Positions 1 through 9,433 of a stretch of DNA of 64,000 nucleotides are shown here, piece after piece. The translations under genes and the position numbers were made by a program. The DNA is from an uncultured Pseudodesulfovibrio sp. GTDB lineage: Bacteria; Desulfobacterota; Desulfovibrionia; Desulfovibrionales; Desulfovibrionaceae. The notes under the pieces were generated by a model. That model searched no databases and was not told where the DNA came from. It saw only the letters and a program-made list of their open reading frames with translations. Location: assembly GCF_963662885.1 (NCBI RefSeq), contig NZ_OY760065.1, positions 568,001-632,000 on the forward strand, read 5' to 3'. Numbering within the stretch: the first letter of the stretch is position 1; each line of letters starts with the position of its first letter.

Positions 1-836
1 TGCAGTCCATCTCCCGACAGTCCGAAGGGCTGGACCGGACCGAGATCGTGGTGGCTGGAAACGGCGGGCACGCCCCTTCCGACGAAAAGCTCTGGCAGGC
101 CATTACCGGTCTGGACGCTGTCCGGCTGGAAACCTTCGATCCCGACATCACCCCTTCAAGGGCACGCAATCTTGCCGCAGCCCGGTCCATGGGTGATTGC
201 CTCGTATTCCTGCGGCCCGACCACAGGCTGGATCCCAAGTATCTGACCACCGCAGACGCGGTCTTTGCCGACCACCCCGACACTGATATTCTGTATGCCG
301 ATTATATCCGGCTCGCGCCGAGCGCCAACCGCTCCATGGGGCCGTCGATGATTCAGCTGCCGTCTTACCGCGACGGTCTGCTCCAGGCACGCGGGTTCCT
401 CGGCCCCGGCGTGCTCATCACCCGCGATGCATTCTCCTGGACCGAGGGTTTCCGTGACAACACCTTCTACCGCGACTGGGATCTGTGGGTTCAGGCCGCT
501 CAGGCGGGCGCGGATTTCTACCACGTCGGCTACCCGCTGACCTCCTGCGAACACCGCAAGGTTTCGTTCAAGGAACGGGCAGAAGATGGCCGGTGCAAGG
601 CGGTACTGGTCATCAACAACCAGCACTTTTTCCACGAACACACCGTGCGCTGGGCGCTCTCCTATCTGCGCGGCGAGGCCTGGGCCGAGGCCTTCGGCTT
701 CATGACCATCCCCGGTCCCATGGACGTGACCCGCATGCTCCACGACCACGCCATGCGTACAATGGGCACAGACACCCTGGCCGAAGAAGCCATCCGACAG
801 TTCGACCAAGCGGTTATCAACTCCCATCTCCTCTGA
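1..836 (+). CDS. Glycosyltransferase family 2-like protein, C-terminal part (5' end outside window)
   Basis: The reading frame is open from the first base, so the gene begins upstream; codons run from position 3. The early residues TEIVVAGNGG, followed by PSRARNLAAARSMGDCLVFL and a conserved aspartate in FLRPDHRLDP, match the nucleotide-sugar binding half of a GT-A fold family 2 glycosyltransferase. A later stretch, DNTFYRDWDLWVQAAQAG, resembles the ExDW-type acceptor/catalytic segment. The C-terminal 80 residues are not recognised. A likely cytoplasmic sugar transferase for a surface glycan or glycoprotein, but donor and acceptor cannot be read from the sequence. It ends before a shared bidirectional terminator. 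Confidence 0.7.
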   Translation, partial: QSISRQSEGLDRTEIVVAGNGGHAPSDEKLWQAITGLDAVRLETFDPDITPSRARNLAAARSMGDCLVFLRPDHRLDPKYLTTADAVFADHPDTDILYADYIRLAPSANRSMGPSMIQLPSYRDGLLQARGFLGPGVLITRDAFSWTEGFRDNTFYRDWDLWVQAAQAGADFYHVGYPLTSCEHRKVSFKERAEDGRCKAVLVINNQHFFHEHTVRWALSYLRGEAWAEAFGFMTIPGPMDVTRMLHDHAMRTMGTDTLAEEAIRQFDQAVINSHLL

Positions 837-921
837 TCAACCATTCATTTACTGAGATAATGGTTCTGGTGACTGACCGACCCTAGCGACACTTCAGCAT
901 ATTTTCTCCGGCCACCGGAGA

Positions 922-954
922 CAAAAAAAGGGCCACCCATTGGGCGGCCCTTTT
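922..954. terminator. Bidirectional rho-independent terminator
   Basis: A GC-rich stem at 930-950 (GGGCC.CCC paired with GGG.GGCCC, loop ATT) has an A-run on the left and TTTT on the right. It can end the plus-strand glycosyltransferase and the minus-strand aminotransferase operon, which converge here. Confidence 0.8.
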
Positions 955-974
955 GATTTGCATTTGGTATCCGG

Positions 975-1916
975 CTAGAGCGGAATGCCGGTTTCCTGAA
1001 GGTCCTTTTGCAGGAGCTTGCGGATACGGGCGGCCACGGGGCCGGGTTTGACGTTATGGATGGGTTTGCCGTTGAAGCGAACCACGGGGATGGCGTCGCC
1101 GGTGGTGCCGACGATGATGACCTCCCGGGCCAGAAGAATTTCCTCTTCGCTGATGTTGCGGAATACGATGGACACTTCGTTCTTGATCAGGTCCACGGCC
1201 CGCATCAGAGTAGTTCCGGCCAGGGCGTTGGTAAACTCGGGAATGATCAGCTTGCCGCTGTCATCAACAATGCAGACGTTTTCCGTAGCCCCTTCGGCCA
1301 GGAACCCATTACGGTCGAAGCAGAACGGGAAATCGTAGCCCTTCTCCTCGGCCTCGTGCTTCATGAGTACGTTGGGCAGATAGTCGATGGACTTGATGGT
1401 CGCCAGATACGACTGCTTGGCCGGGATGGAGGTCTTGAAGGCGGTGACACCTTTCTCGTAGACCGATTCCGGTTTGGGATGCATGTCGTAGGAAACCACG
1501 TAGAGGCTCGCCTCGGGGCACTCGGACGGATAGATGCCGAAGCCGCCGGGGCCGCGACCGATGAGCACGCGGACCAAGCCACTGTCGCGACCGCCAGCCC
1601 GGGCAACATCCTGGATCAATTCCCGAATCTCATCCCAGGAGCACGGCGGGGTCATGTAGATGGCCTGGCAGGATCGCTGCATGCGGGCCATATGCGGCTC
1701 AAGCTGGTAGAGCTTCCGGTCCACGAACTTCATGGTCTCGAAGATGCCGTCGCCGCGGTGAACCAGATGGTCGTCCCAGGGCATGACCATGAGCTTGGGG
1801 TCCGTGCAGATCATACCCACACGGTGCTCGTAAAACGCCTGGATTTCGCCTGCGCCGGGCCGCTCAACGGCCAGCATGGCTTCCAGATATGTTTTGGAAT
1901 CCGCTACCTTGGCCAC
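975..1916 (-). CDS. Class IV PLP-dependent aminotransferase (branched-chain / D-amino-acid type)
   Basis: A 313-residue fold-type IV aminotransferase. The motif AEGATENVCIVD is the hallmark EGxTxN region, and the lysine in TIKSIDYLPN is the likely PLP-binding residue; LLAREVIIVGTTGDAIPV matches the C-terminal cofactor-phosphate loop. The start is GTG at 1916, set by AAGGAG seven bases upstream; that ribosome site overlaps the asd stop, so translation is probably coupled. It is the last gene of metF-asd-aminotransferase on the minus strand. Family members include branched-chain aminotransferase (IlvE), D-alanine aminotransferase and aminodeoxychorismate lyase. The operon suggests amino-acid metabolism, but the substrate is not decided. 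Confidence 0.85.
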   Translation of the reverse strand: MAKVADSKTYLEAMLAVERPGAGEIQAFYEHRVGMICTDPKLMVMPWDDHLVHRGDGIFETMKFVDRKLYQLEPHMARMQRSCQAIYMTPPCSWDEIRELIQDVARAGGRDSGLVRVLIGRGPGGFGIYPSECPEASLYVVSYDMHPKPESVYEKGVTAFKTSIPAKQSYLATIKSIDYLPNVLMKHEAEEKGYDFPFCFDRNGFLAEGATENVCIVDDSGKLIIPEFTNALAGTTLMRAVDLIKNEVSIVFRNISEEEILLAREVIIVGTTGDAIPVVRFNGKPIHNVKPGPVAARIRKLLQKDLQETGIPL

Positions 1917-1926
1917 GATAATCTCC

Positions 1927-2952
<1,026 letters not shown>

Positions 2953-2969
2953 TTTCCTTACCCCTAAAA

Positions 2970-3842
2970 CTATATGGTGAGATTTTTGCCGATTTCCAGA
3001 ACAGCCTCGGCGCGGTTGAGCGTGTACAGATGCACACCGGGCGCGCCGCCGTCTATGAGTTCCTGGGCCTGTTTTGTAGCGTAGTCGATGCCCAGTGCGT
3101 ACACGGCATCGTCACCGCCCTCCTCATGCGCCTTCTCAAGAGCGCTCAGGAATTTGCCCGGAATGGCCGCGCCACACAGGCTGAGGATGAATTTGGCCGA
3201 CTTCAGGCTCAGAAGCGGCATGACGCCCGGAATAACCGGCACATCCGCGCCCATCAGCTTGAGACGCTCCACGTAGTCGAAATACATGCGGTTGTCGAAA
3301 AACATCTGAGTGACCAAGAACTTGGCGCCCTTGCGCACCTTGAGGCTGACCATGTCCAGGTCGGACTTGATGGACGGCGATTCAACGTGGGGTTCAGGAT
3401 AGGCGGCCCCACCCACGCACAGGTCCGGGTAGCGCGCGTTGATGTACTCGATCAATTCCGAGGCGTGCTGGAATTCCTGGGTGCTGAAGTCGAAATCCTC
3501 CACACCGCGGGGCGGATCGCCACGCAGCGCGAGAACGTTTTCGATGTCCGCCTTGACCAGGCTTTCCAGAAATCCGTCCAGCTTTTCGGCGGAAGCGCCC
3601 ACGCTGGTAAGATGGGTGATGGGCTCGAGGCCGTGGTCCCGTTTCATCCGGGTGGCGATTTCCAGGGTGTTGTCCTGGGTGCCGCCGCCTGCGCCGTAGG
3701 TCACGGACGCGAACAGGGGATCGAGGACCTTGAGCTTTTCGACCACCCCGAAAAAGGCGGGCCAAGCTTCACGCTCCTTGGGTGGAAAGAACTCCAGGGA
3801 GATGAACGGGGACTTCCCGTCGATCAGATCACAAACGCGCAA
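2970..3842 (-). CDS. metF: Methylenetetrahydrofolate reductase
   Basis: Reduces 5,10-methylene-tetrahydrofolate to 5-methyl-tetrahydrofolate for methionine synthesis; an FAD enzyme with a TIM-barrel fold. The family opening SLEFFPPKE lies near residue 16, VTYGAGGGTQDNT near 48 and NVLALRGDPP near 102, as in MetF. The length of 290 residues is typical. The start is TTG at 3842, supported by GAAGGAG six bases upstream; no ATG sits at the right place. First gene of the metF-asd-aminotransferase unit. The 120 bases upstream hold no other gene. Confidence 0.95.
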   Translation of the reverse strand: MRVCDLIDGKSPFISLEFFPPKEREAWPAFFGVVEKLKVLDPLFASVTYGAGGGTQDNTLEIATRMKRDHGLEPITHLTSVGASAEKLDGFLESLVKADIENVLALRGDPPRGVEDFDFSTQEFQHASELIEYINARYPDLCVGGAAYPEPHVESPSIKSDLDMVSLKVRKGAKFLVTQMFFDNRMYFDYVERLKLMGADVPVIPGVMPLLSLKSAKFILSLCGAAIPGKFLSALEKAHEEGGDDAVYALGIDYATKQAQELIDGGAPGVHLYTLNRAEAVLEIGKNLTI

Positions 3843-3965
3843 TGCTTACTCCTTCAACAATCGCTTCAAGTAACACCCAATTCGGGCAAGTGAAGTTACA
3901 TACTCCTTCTCGGCTCAACCTTCAATGGAGAAATGGCGTAAATCCACGCACGGCGGGCATCGCGA

Positions 3966-4355
3966 TCAGCTATGGAGGGCTTCGACGATGACGATATCGG
4001 CGGGCAGGAAGTCGAGAGAGACAGGTTTCCTGGCGTCAACCCAGGTCATCTCCTGCCCTTCCATGCTTTTTAACTCACCGGAATATTTTGTGATATGATA
4101 GAAATGGAGATGAACGGAAAAATCGTCATAGTCATGACGCAGGTCCCGCCAGTAGGAGAACTCCTCCGGTATGACGTCCAGCTCCTCGCTAAACTCGCGG
4201 ACCAGAGCACGCTCGCGCGTCTCGCCCTGCTCCACTTTGCCGCCCGGGAATTCCCACCATCCTGCCATGGGGCCGCCTTCGGGCCGCCGAACGGCCAGAT
4301 ACAGACCGTCACTCCAGACAATGCCCGCCACGACCTCCAGGACAGGCTTGGTCAT
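3966..4355 (-). CDS. Nudix hydrolase (MutT-like)
   Basis: A 129-residue single-domain Nudix protein. The Nudix box is complete: GGKVEQGE, then seven residues, then REFSEEL, giving the metal-binding glutamates; EFPGG precedes it as in MutT and in the C-terminal domain of MutY. The end, DARKPVSLDFLPADIVIV, resembles 8-oxo-dGTP diphosphatases (MutT: ARKPLxxxDxPPAN). Likely role: cleaning oxidised nucleotides, though other nucleoside diphosphate derivatives are possible. Its ATG overlaps the TGA of the ABC-F gene as ATGA at 4352-4355, so translation is probably coupled. Confidence 0.85.
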   Translation of the reverse strand: MTKPVLEVVAGIVWSDGLYLAVRRPEGGPMAGWWEFPGGKVEQGETRERALVREFSEELDVIPEEFSYWRDLRHDYDDFSVHLHFYHITKYSGELKSMEGQEMTWVDARKPVSLDFLPADIVIVEALHS

Positions 4356-6325
4356 GCCGCCCCCTGGTCGCCGCTGATCGCTTCCATGCGGGCTTCCAAT
4401 TCAGCCATCTGCTCCATGAGCGTCTCAGCCCACTCGGAGGCGTCCTTGTAAGCGGCATTAAGTTTCAAGGCCTGCTCGGGTTTTTCATAGGTCGCGGGAT
4501 CGTTCATCTTCTCTTCCAGCCCGGCCTGCTCGTCGAGGACCTTTTCAAGGTCCGCCTCGAGCTTGTCGTACTTTTTCTTCAGCGGCTTGAGTTCGCGGTA
4601 GAGGCGATTGCGTTCCTCGGCCTGACGGCGCTTTTCCTCTTTGGTCAGCTTGCGCTTTTCCAGAGCCTCTTCCGCATCGCAGGCGGCCTGGTCGTTGCGA
4701 CACGCTTCTTCCTGCTTCTGGCGGGCATGAAATTCCTCGAAACCGCCCACATGCTGAGTCAGACCGTTTTCGTCCAGTGACCAGACTTCCTCGGCAACCT
4801 CGTTCAACAGGTAGCGGTCATGGGCCACGAAGAGCAGCGTGCCTTCGTAATCCTGAAGAGCTCTGATGAGGCCTTCGCGTGTCTCAATGTCCAGGTGGTT
4901 GGTAGGTTCGTCCAAAACCAGCAGGTTTGCCTTGGCCAGGAACAACGTGGCCAGGAGCAGACGGGATTTTTCGCCGCCGGACAACGCCTTGACCTTGCGC
5001 TCGAAATACGGCTCGCCCAGCAAGAACAGGCCGAGCACGCTCATGACCTGTTCCTCGGTCAGTCCCGGGCTGGACAAACGCCGGCTCTCGCCGATGACCG
5101 AATTGTCCAGATTGAGGATCTCATGCTGATGCTGGCTGAAATAGCCCATCTCGGTACCAGGGCCGATCTTGACGTGTCCCGCGGAGGGCGTCAGCGAACC
5201 CGCAACGAGCTTGAGCAGCGTCGATTTACCCGCGCCGTTGGGCGCGACAACAGCCACCTTCTTGCCCCGAAAGAGCTGAAAATTGAGAGCGGGCCAAACT
5301 GACTGGCCCCCTTCATAATGGAACTCCAGATCGACGACGGACAAAGCGACCTTGTCGCCCCGCTTGGGTTCGGGCAAACGGAAATTGAGGCTCCTGCCCC
5401 GGTGGTGAGAAGCCTGGACCTGCTTGATCTGGTTAAGCTCCTGTTCGAGCTTTTCCACCTTCTTGAGCTTGCTCTGGGCCTGGGCCGCCTTGCGCGCCTT
5501 GACCCGAAATTTGTTGATGTACTTATATTCGTTGTCGATCCGGGCAGACAGCTTGTCCGCTTCCTTGCGCCGCTGCTCCCTGTTTTCCTCATCCCAGGCC
5601 AGGAACTCGTCAAAGGAGCCCTTGCGCAACAAGGGTTTCGCGCCCCCCAGGAAGAGGACATGGGTACCCACGCGATTCAGAAAGATCCGGTCATGCACCA
5701 CGAAGGCGAGCGTGCCCCTGAAATTGAGCAGATAATCTTCCAGCCACTCCACGGCCTCCAGATCAAGGTGGTTGGTGGGCTCGTCGAGCAGGAGCACGTC
5801 CGCGCCCTGCAACAGGACCCGCCCGAGCTTGGCCCGCTCGCGCCAGCCGCCGGACAGCTCGCCTATGCGCTTGAGCAGATCGTCCTCGGCAAAGCCCAGG
5901 CCCGTCAGGATGGCCCGCGCCTTATGGTCCGGATTGTAGCCGTAACGCTCTTCAAATTCTGCCTGTCGGTGAGACAATTTTTCGATGCGAGCATTGTCTT
6001 CCTCGTGCACGGCCTTCTCCCACTCTTCCCAGAACTCGTTCCAGGAGGGCAGCGCGGAAAGCACCCAGGCCAGGAGCTGCTGCTCCAGAATCTCGCCTGT
6101 CATTTCCTGGGCCACATAGCCCACACGGGCACCCTTGGTCACCGTGACCTGGCCGCCGTCGGGTTCGATCTCCCCGGCCAAGACCTTGAGCAGCGTACTT
6201 TTGCCGCAACCGTTGGGGCCGGTCAGGGCCAGACGCATGCCCGGCGAGACCTCGAAGGCCACGTCGGAAAAAATCGGCTCGCCGCCGTAGGACTTTTCGA
6301 GACTCTGAACTGTAATGCGCGACAT
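4352..6325 (-). CDS. ABC-F family ATPase (ribosome-associated type)
   Basis: Two ABC cassettes and no membrane segments, the ABC-F layout; these proteins usually act on ribosomes. Walker A is GPNGCGKSTLL near residue 35 and APNGAGKSTLL near 360; signatures are LSGGWRERAKLGR and LSGGEKSRLLL; both Walker B motifs read LDEPTNHLD. A charged linker separates the cassettes and a coiled coil forms the last 90 residues, as in Uup/YheS relatives. The reading frame is open up to 6670, but I start at ATG 6325 (protein MSRITVQSLEKSYGG): the preceding residues are unlike the family and are antisense to the GIY-YIG gene. AAAGG lies about 12 bases upstream. Confidence 0.92.
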   Translation of the reverse strand: MSRITVQSLEKSYGGEPIFSDVAFEVSPGMRLALTGPNGCGKSTLLKVLAGEIEPDGGQVTVTKGARVGYVAQEMTGEILEQQLLAWVLSALPSWNEFWEEWEKAVHEEDNARIEKLSHRQAEFEERYGYNPDHKARAILTGLGFAEDDLLKRIGELSGGWRERAKLGRVLLQGADVLLLDEPTNHLDLEAVEWLEDYLLNFRGTLAFVVHDRIFLNRVGTHVLFLGGAKPLLRKGSFDEFLAWDEENREQRRKEADKLSARIDNEYKYINKFRVKARKAAQAQSKLKKVEKLEQELNQIKQVQASHHRGRSLNFRLPEPKRGDKVALSVVDLEFHYEGGQSVWPALNFQLFRGKKVAVVAPNGAGKSTLLKLVAGSLTPSAGHVKIGPGTEMGYFSQHQHEILNLDNSVIGESRRLSSPGLTEEQVMSVLGLFLLGEPYFERKVKALSGGEKSRLLLATLFLAKANLLVLDEPTNHLDIETREGLIRALQDYEGTLLFVAHDRYLLNEVAEEVWSLDENGLTQHVGGFEEFHARQKQEEACRNDQAACDAEEALEKRKLTKEEKRRQAEERNRLYRELKPLKKKYDKLEADLEKVLDEQAGLEEKMNDPATYEKPEQALKLNAAYKDASEWAETLMEQMAELEARMEAISGDQGAA

Positions 6326-6424
6326 GATAATAATGGACCTTTTGCGTTTGCGGATGAGATATAATGCGGGAAGCGGATTGGCAACTGTTTTGACCGCAAG
6401 GGGCTTGGCAGGTACACTGGCCGC

Positions 6425-6700
6425 ATGCAGACATGGCACGTTTATCTTCTTCGCTGTGCGGACAAAAGCCTTTATTGCGGCATCACCAACAACCTGGACA
6501 AACGTGTCGCGGCGCATAATGCCGGGACCGCCTCCAAGTACACCCGGGCACACCTCCCGGTATCCCTGGCGGCAAGCGTGGAGGTAGAGAGCAAAAGTGA
6601 AGCCCTGAAGCTGGAACTGGCCATCAAGAAACTGCCCGCGAGACAGAAGATAGATCGGCTCCTGGACCACGCCACCTCAGGACACGACACCACGGGATAA
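6425..6700 (+). CDS. GIY-YIG nuclease-domain protein (UPF0213 type)
   Basis: A 91-residue protein that is a single GIY-YIG domain. The opening WHVYLLRCADKSLYCGITN contains the paired Tyr (Y7) and YCGIT strands; R27 in DKRVAAHN and E64 in KLELAIKKL fit the catalytic arginine and metal-binding glutamate. It resembles the small YhbQ/UPF0213 proteins, whose biological role is poorly known; DNA repair is often suggested. It is divergent from the ABC-F gene, with 99 bases between the two starts. Confidence 0.85.
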   Translation: MQTWHVYLLRCADKSLYCGITNNLDKRVAAHNAGTASKYTRAHLPVSLAASVEVESKSEALKLELAIKKLPARQKIDRLLDHATSGHDTTG

Positions 6701-6800
6701 CCAGAGGACAGAGTCGCATCTCCTTGCCAGCCGCCAAGTTTCCACGTACGTTGCCCGCGACGCAAGGCCCTCTCCGAACCCGACAACCCACAGACACCCA

Positions 6801-7049
6801 ATGCTGGAAGTCAGTACCGTATATCTCCTCCTAGCCATGTTCGGGTTCGTGCTCGTGGGCATTCTCGTCATCCACCACCATAACAGTTCGGATCTGATCC
6901 GGCACAAGCGCAATGAGGTCCGTCGGCTGACAGTGCACCTCGAAGCCAAGAACTCGGTCCTTGAGGAGCAGATTGACGACCTCAAGCAGAAGACGAACGA
7001 GATAGACGAGCAAATCGGCATTCTGGAACAACGGACGCATTCGCGATGA
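6801..7049 (+). CDS. Small membrane-anchored coiled-coil protein
   Basis: An 82-residue protein of unknown function. Residues 6-25 (VYLLLAMFGFVLVGILVI) form one transmembrane helix; the remainder is a charged coiled coil with regular hydrophobic spacing (LEEQIDDLKQKTNEIDEQIG). It resembles the topology of phage-shock or cell-division accessory proteins, but no family is recognised. Its stop overlaps the start of the next gene as ATGA at 7046-7049, so the two are made together. Confidence 0.7.
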   Translation: MLEVSTVYLLLAMFGFVLVGILVIHHHNSSDLIRHKRNEVRRLTVHLEAKNSVLEEQIDDLKQKTNEIDEQIGILEQRTHSR

Positions 7050-7501
7050 CCTTCAGCATGCTCTTCGGCCTGTTTCTGGCCATCTTCTTCATAGCCTTCC
7101 GGATGATATCCAAATACCGGTACGCGACCCTCAACGAACTCAACAACCGGCAAAACGAGTTGGAAACGAGACACCAGTCCCTGCGCGACCAGAAGCGGGA
7201 CCTGGAACGTGAGTTGGTCAACAAGCAGCAAGCCCTGACCACCCTGCGCAGTTCACAGGGCGATATCCGGGGCATCACCGTAGCCGATCTGGAAGCGGCC
7301 GAGGCGGACGACAATGAAAAGATCGCCCGCTACCTGATGAACCAGGGCAAGATCACCAAGGAACAACATGAGCGGGCACTGAAAAAGATGGAAGTCCTCA
7401 AGATGGACTACATCGGCGTCTGCATGGCGCTCGGTTTCATCGACCTGGAAACCGGCCGGAAGGCGGAAAAAGCGGGCAAGCTCAGCACTCCATCGGCATG
7501 A
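7046..7501 (+). CDS. Membrane-anchored coiled-coil protein with GspE-N-like C-terminus
   Basis: 151 residues: a transmembrane helix at about 4-20 (MLFGLFLAIFFIAFRMI), a coiled coil at about 25-75, and a folded tail at about 90-145. The tail, IARYLMNQGKITKEQHERAL followed by MALGFIDLETGRKA, has the 'low-copy helix, G-x-I-T-x-x-Q, ALG-F-I' rhythm of the N-terminal domains of GspE/PilB/MshE ATPases. That similarity is by eye and may be superficial. Coupled to the preceding small coiled-coil gene; the pair ends at a strong terminator. Possibly a two-component membrane scaffold; function unknown. Confidence 0.7.
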   Translation: MTFSMLFGLFLAIFFIAFRMISKYRYATLNELNNRQNELETRHQSLRDQKRDLERELVNKQQALTTLRSSQGDIRGITVADLEAAEADDNEKIARYLMNQGKITKEQHERALKKMEVLKMDYIGVCMALGFIDLETGRKAEKAGKLSTPSA

Positions 7502-7520
7502 TCTGATTTTCCGAACTAAG

Positions 7521-7556
7521 AAGGGCCGTGTCGTTTGACGACACGGCCCTTCTTCT
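7521..7556. terminator. Bidirectional rho-independent terminator
   Basis: A long perfect stem, AAGGGCCGTGTCG paired with CGACACGGCCCTT (7521-7551), loop TTTGA, followed by TCTTCTTT. It lies between the coiled-coil pair (plus) and leuB (minus), 17 bases from the leuB stop. Confidence 0.85.
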
Positions 7557-7572
7557 TTGTCTATCGGTCAGA

Positions 7573-8640
7573 CTACATATTCGCCAGCACGGCATCGGCC
7601 ATGGCGGTGCAGCCAACGGCCTTACCGCCCTCTTTGACGATGTCGCCGGTGCGGTAACCCTGCTCCAGGGTCTTTTCAACGGCCTGCTCGATGCAGTCCG
7701 CCTCCTCGCCCATGTCAAAGGCATGGCGCAGCATCATGGACACGGACAGAATCGTAGCCAGGGGGTTGGCCAGGTCCTTGCCCGCGATGTCCGGGGCCGA
7801 ACCATGAATGGGCTCGAACAGGCCCGGATTGGACGCGCCCAGGGACGCCGACGGCAGCATGCCGATGGAGCCGGTGATGGCAGCGGCTTCGTCCGACAGA
7901 ATGTCGCCGAACAGGTTGCCGGTAACGATCACGTCGAACTGGGACGGATCGCGCACCAGCTGCATGGCCGCGTTGTCCACGTACATGTGCGACAGTTCCA
8001 CGTCCTGGTAGTTCTTGTGCTCGTCAATGACGATCTCACGCCATACGCGGGACACATCCAGCACGTTGGCCTTGTCCACGGAACAGACACGGCCGGAACG
8101 CTTGCGGGCAGCCTCGAAGGCCACCTTGGCGATGCGCCTGATCTCGTGCTCGAAGTAGGTCATGGTGTTGAAGCCGAAGCGCTCGCCGTCCTTCTCGCCG
8201 TCAAAACGCGGCTCACCGAAGTAGATACCGCCGGTCAGCTCGCGCACGACCATGACGTCCAGGCCGCGAGCCACGATGTCCGGACGCAGGTAACAGGCGT
8301 CGGACAACTGCTGGAACAGCTTGGCCGGACGCACGTTGGCGAACAGGCCCAGTTCCTTGCGGATACCGAGAAGGCCCTTCTCCGGACGGATGGACGGGTC
8401 GATGGTATCCCACTGGGGACCGCCAACGGCGCCCAAAAGCACGGCGTCCGCTTCGCGGCATTTGGCCACGGTCTCGGCGGGCAGGGGCTCGCCTTCGGCA
8501 TCAATGGCGCTACCGCCGATCAACGCTTCGGTCGTTTCAAAGGTGCGGCCATACTTTTCGGCCACCTTGTCCAGAACCCGCAGGGCCTGGGTCACGATCT
8601 CCGGGCCGATCCCGTCACCGGGCAATACACATATCTTCAT
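7573..8640 (-). CDS. leuB: 3-isopropylmalate dehydrogenase
   Basis: Oxidative decarboxylation of 3-isopropylmalate with NAD, third step of leucine synthesis. The protein begins MKICVLPGDGIGPEIV, the conserved nucleotide-pocket opening; LLGAVGGPQWD, RELTGGIYFGEPR, the metal-binding YVDNAAMQLVRDP and EPIHGSAPDIAGK all match LeuB. I start at ATG 8640, after AGGAGAGAG, giving 355 residues; a 32-residue extension to 8736 lies inside the repeat element and is unlike the family. Last gene of the leu cluster, set apart from leuD by a 270-bp inverted-repeat element, so it may be expressed differently. Confidence 0.96.
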   Translation of the reverse strand: MKICVLPGDGIGPEIVTQALRVLDKVAEKYGRTFETTEALIGGSAIDAEGEPLPAETVAKCREADAVLLGAVGGPQWDTIDPSIRPEKGLLGIRKELGLFANVRPAKLFQQLSDACYLRPDIVARGLDVMVVRELTGGIYFGEPRFDGEKDGERFGFNTMTYFEHEIRRIAKVAFEAARKRSGRVCSVDKANVLDVSRVWREIVIDEHKNYQDVELSHMYVDNAAMQLVRDPSQFDVIVTGNLFGDILSDEAAAITGSIGMLPSASLGASNPGLFEPIHGSAPDIAGKDLANPLATILSVSMMLRHAFDMGEEADCIEQAVEKTLEQGYRTGDIVKEGGKAVGCTAMADAVLANM

Positions 8641-8659
8641 TACTCTCTCCTGTTGTGAT

Positions 8660-8926
8660 GCCTCCGGCGGGCCTACCGGCGGTCGCCTTCGGCGGGACCG
8701 GAGAACCTTTTGAAAAAGGTTCTCTGGACTCTCCAAAACTTTTTGTAGCGCCTTCGGCGAAGCCGCAAGGGCGCAAAATCAATACCATTATCTAAATTTA
8801 GTTCCCCTACCCCGCGAAGCGGCCCCAAAAAGTTTGGGAAAAGGTGGGGATGGGGGTCCGGGGGAAGGGGAGGAAAGAACCCTTTTCAAAGGGTTTTTCC
8901 TCCCCTTCCCCCGGCCGCCGGAGGCC
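8660..8926. repeat. Nested inverted-repeat element (REP/MITE-like) between leuD and leuB
   Basis: The ends are inverted: GCCTCCGGC at 8660-8668 pairs with GCCGGAGGC at 8917-8925. Inside are a hairpin at 8701-8724 (AGAACCTTTT/AAAAGGTTCT type), a GC hairpin around 8738-8776, a pair of arms AAAACTTTTTG (about 8745) and CAAAAAGTTT (about 8825), and a long palindrome at 8858-8913 with a CCGGGGGAAGGGGAGGAA arm. There is no open frame of note. The structure looks like a mobile palindromic repeat or a nested terminator; a related hairpin with the same AGGGTTCT core is at 45637-45675. Confidence 0.65.
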
Positions 8927-8929
8927 TTC

Positions 8930-9421
8930 TTAGGCCAATTTTTTCTTGGCGTACTCGACCAGTCCGCCCGCGTTCAGGATTTCCTGCATGAACGGAGGGA
9001 CCGGAGCGGCCTGCACGGTCGCGCCAGTGGTCAGGTTCTTGATGACGCCGGAGGCGGTGTCCACCTCGATCTCATCGGTGTCGCTGAACTTGTCGATGTC
9101 GTCGCCGATCTCGAGCAGGACCAGACCCATGTTAAAGCCGTTGCGGTAAAAGATACGCGCAAAGCTGTGGGCCAGGACAACGGGAATACCCGCGCCCAGG
9201 ATGGAGATGGGGGCATGTTCGCGGGACGAGCCGCAGCCGAAGTTCACGCCGCCGACCATGACGTCGTTTTCCTTGACGCGCTTGACCCATCCGGCCTCCA
9301 GGCCTTCCATGCAGTTGGCACCCAGTTCCTTGGCGTCGGTAGTCACCAGGAAGCGGGCCGGGATGATGGCGTCCGTATCGATATGGTCGCCCACTTTGTG
9401 AGCGGTTCCGGTTACTTTCAT
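8930..9421 (-). CDS. leuD: 3-isopropylmalate dehydratase small subunit
   Basis: 163 residues, the short form of LeuD shared by archaea and many anaerobes. The opening KVGDHIDTDAIIPARFL and the FGCGSSREHAPI swivel-domain signature are clear, as is SFARIFYRNGFNMGL. It pairs with LeuC to isomerise 2- to 3-isopropylmalate. ATG at 9421 follows GGAGGG. The gap to leuC is 12 bases; downstream is the inverted-repeat element. Confidence 0.95.
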   Translation of the reverse strand: MKVTGTAHKVGDHIDTDAIIPARFLVTTDAKELGANCMEGLEAGWVKRVKENDVMVGGVNFGCGSSREHAPISILGAGIPVVLAHSFARIFYRNGFNMGLVLLEIGDDIDKFSDTDEIEVDTASGVIKNLTTGATVQAAPVPPFMQEILNAGGLVEYAKKKLA

Positions 9422-9433
9422 TATTGCACCCTC

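Noticed and set aside
6326..6670. A longer N-terminus for the ABC-F protein
   Set aside because: The extra 115 residues are antisense to the GIY-YIG gene and do not resemble ABC-F N-termini.
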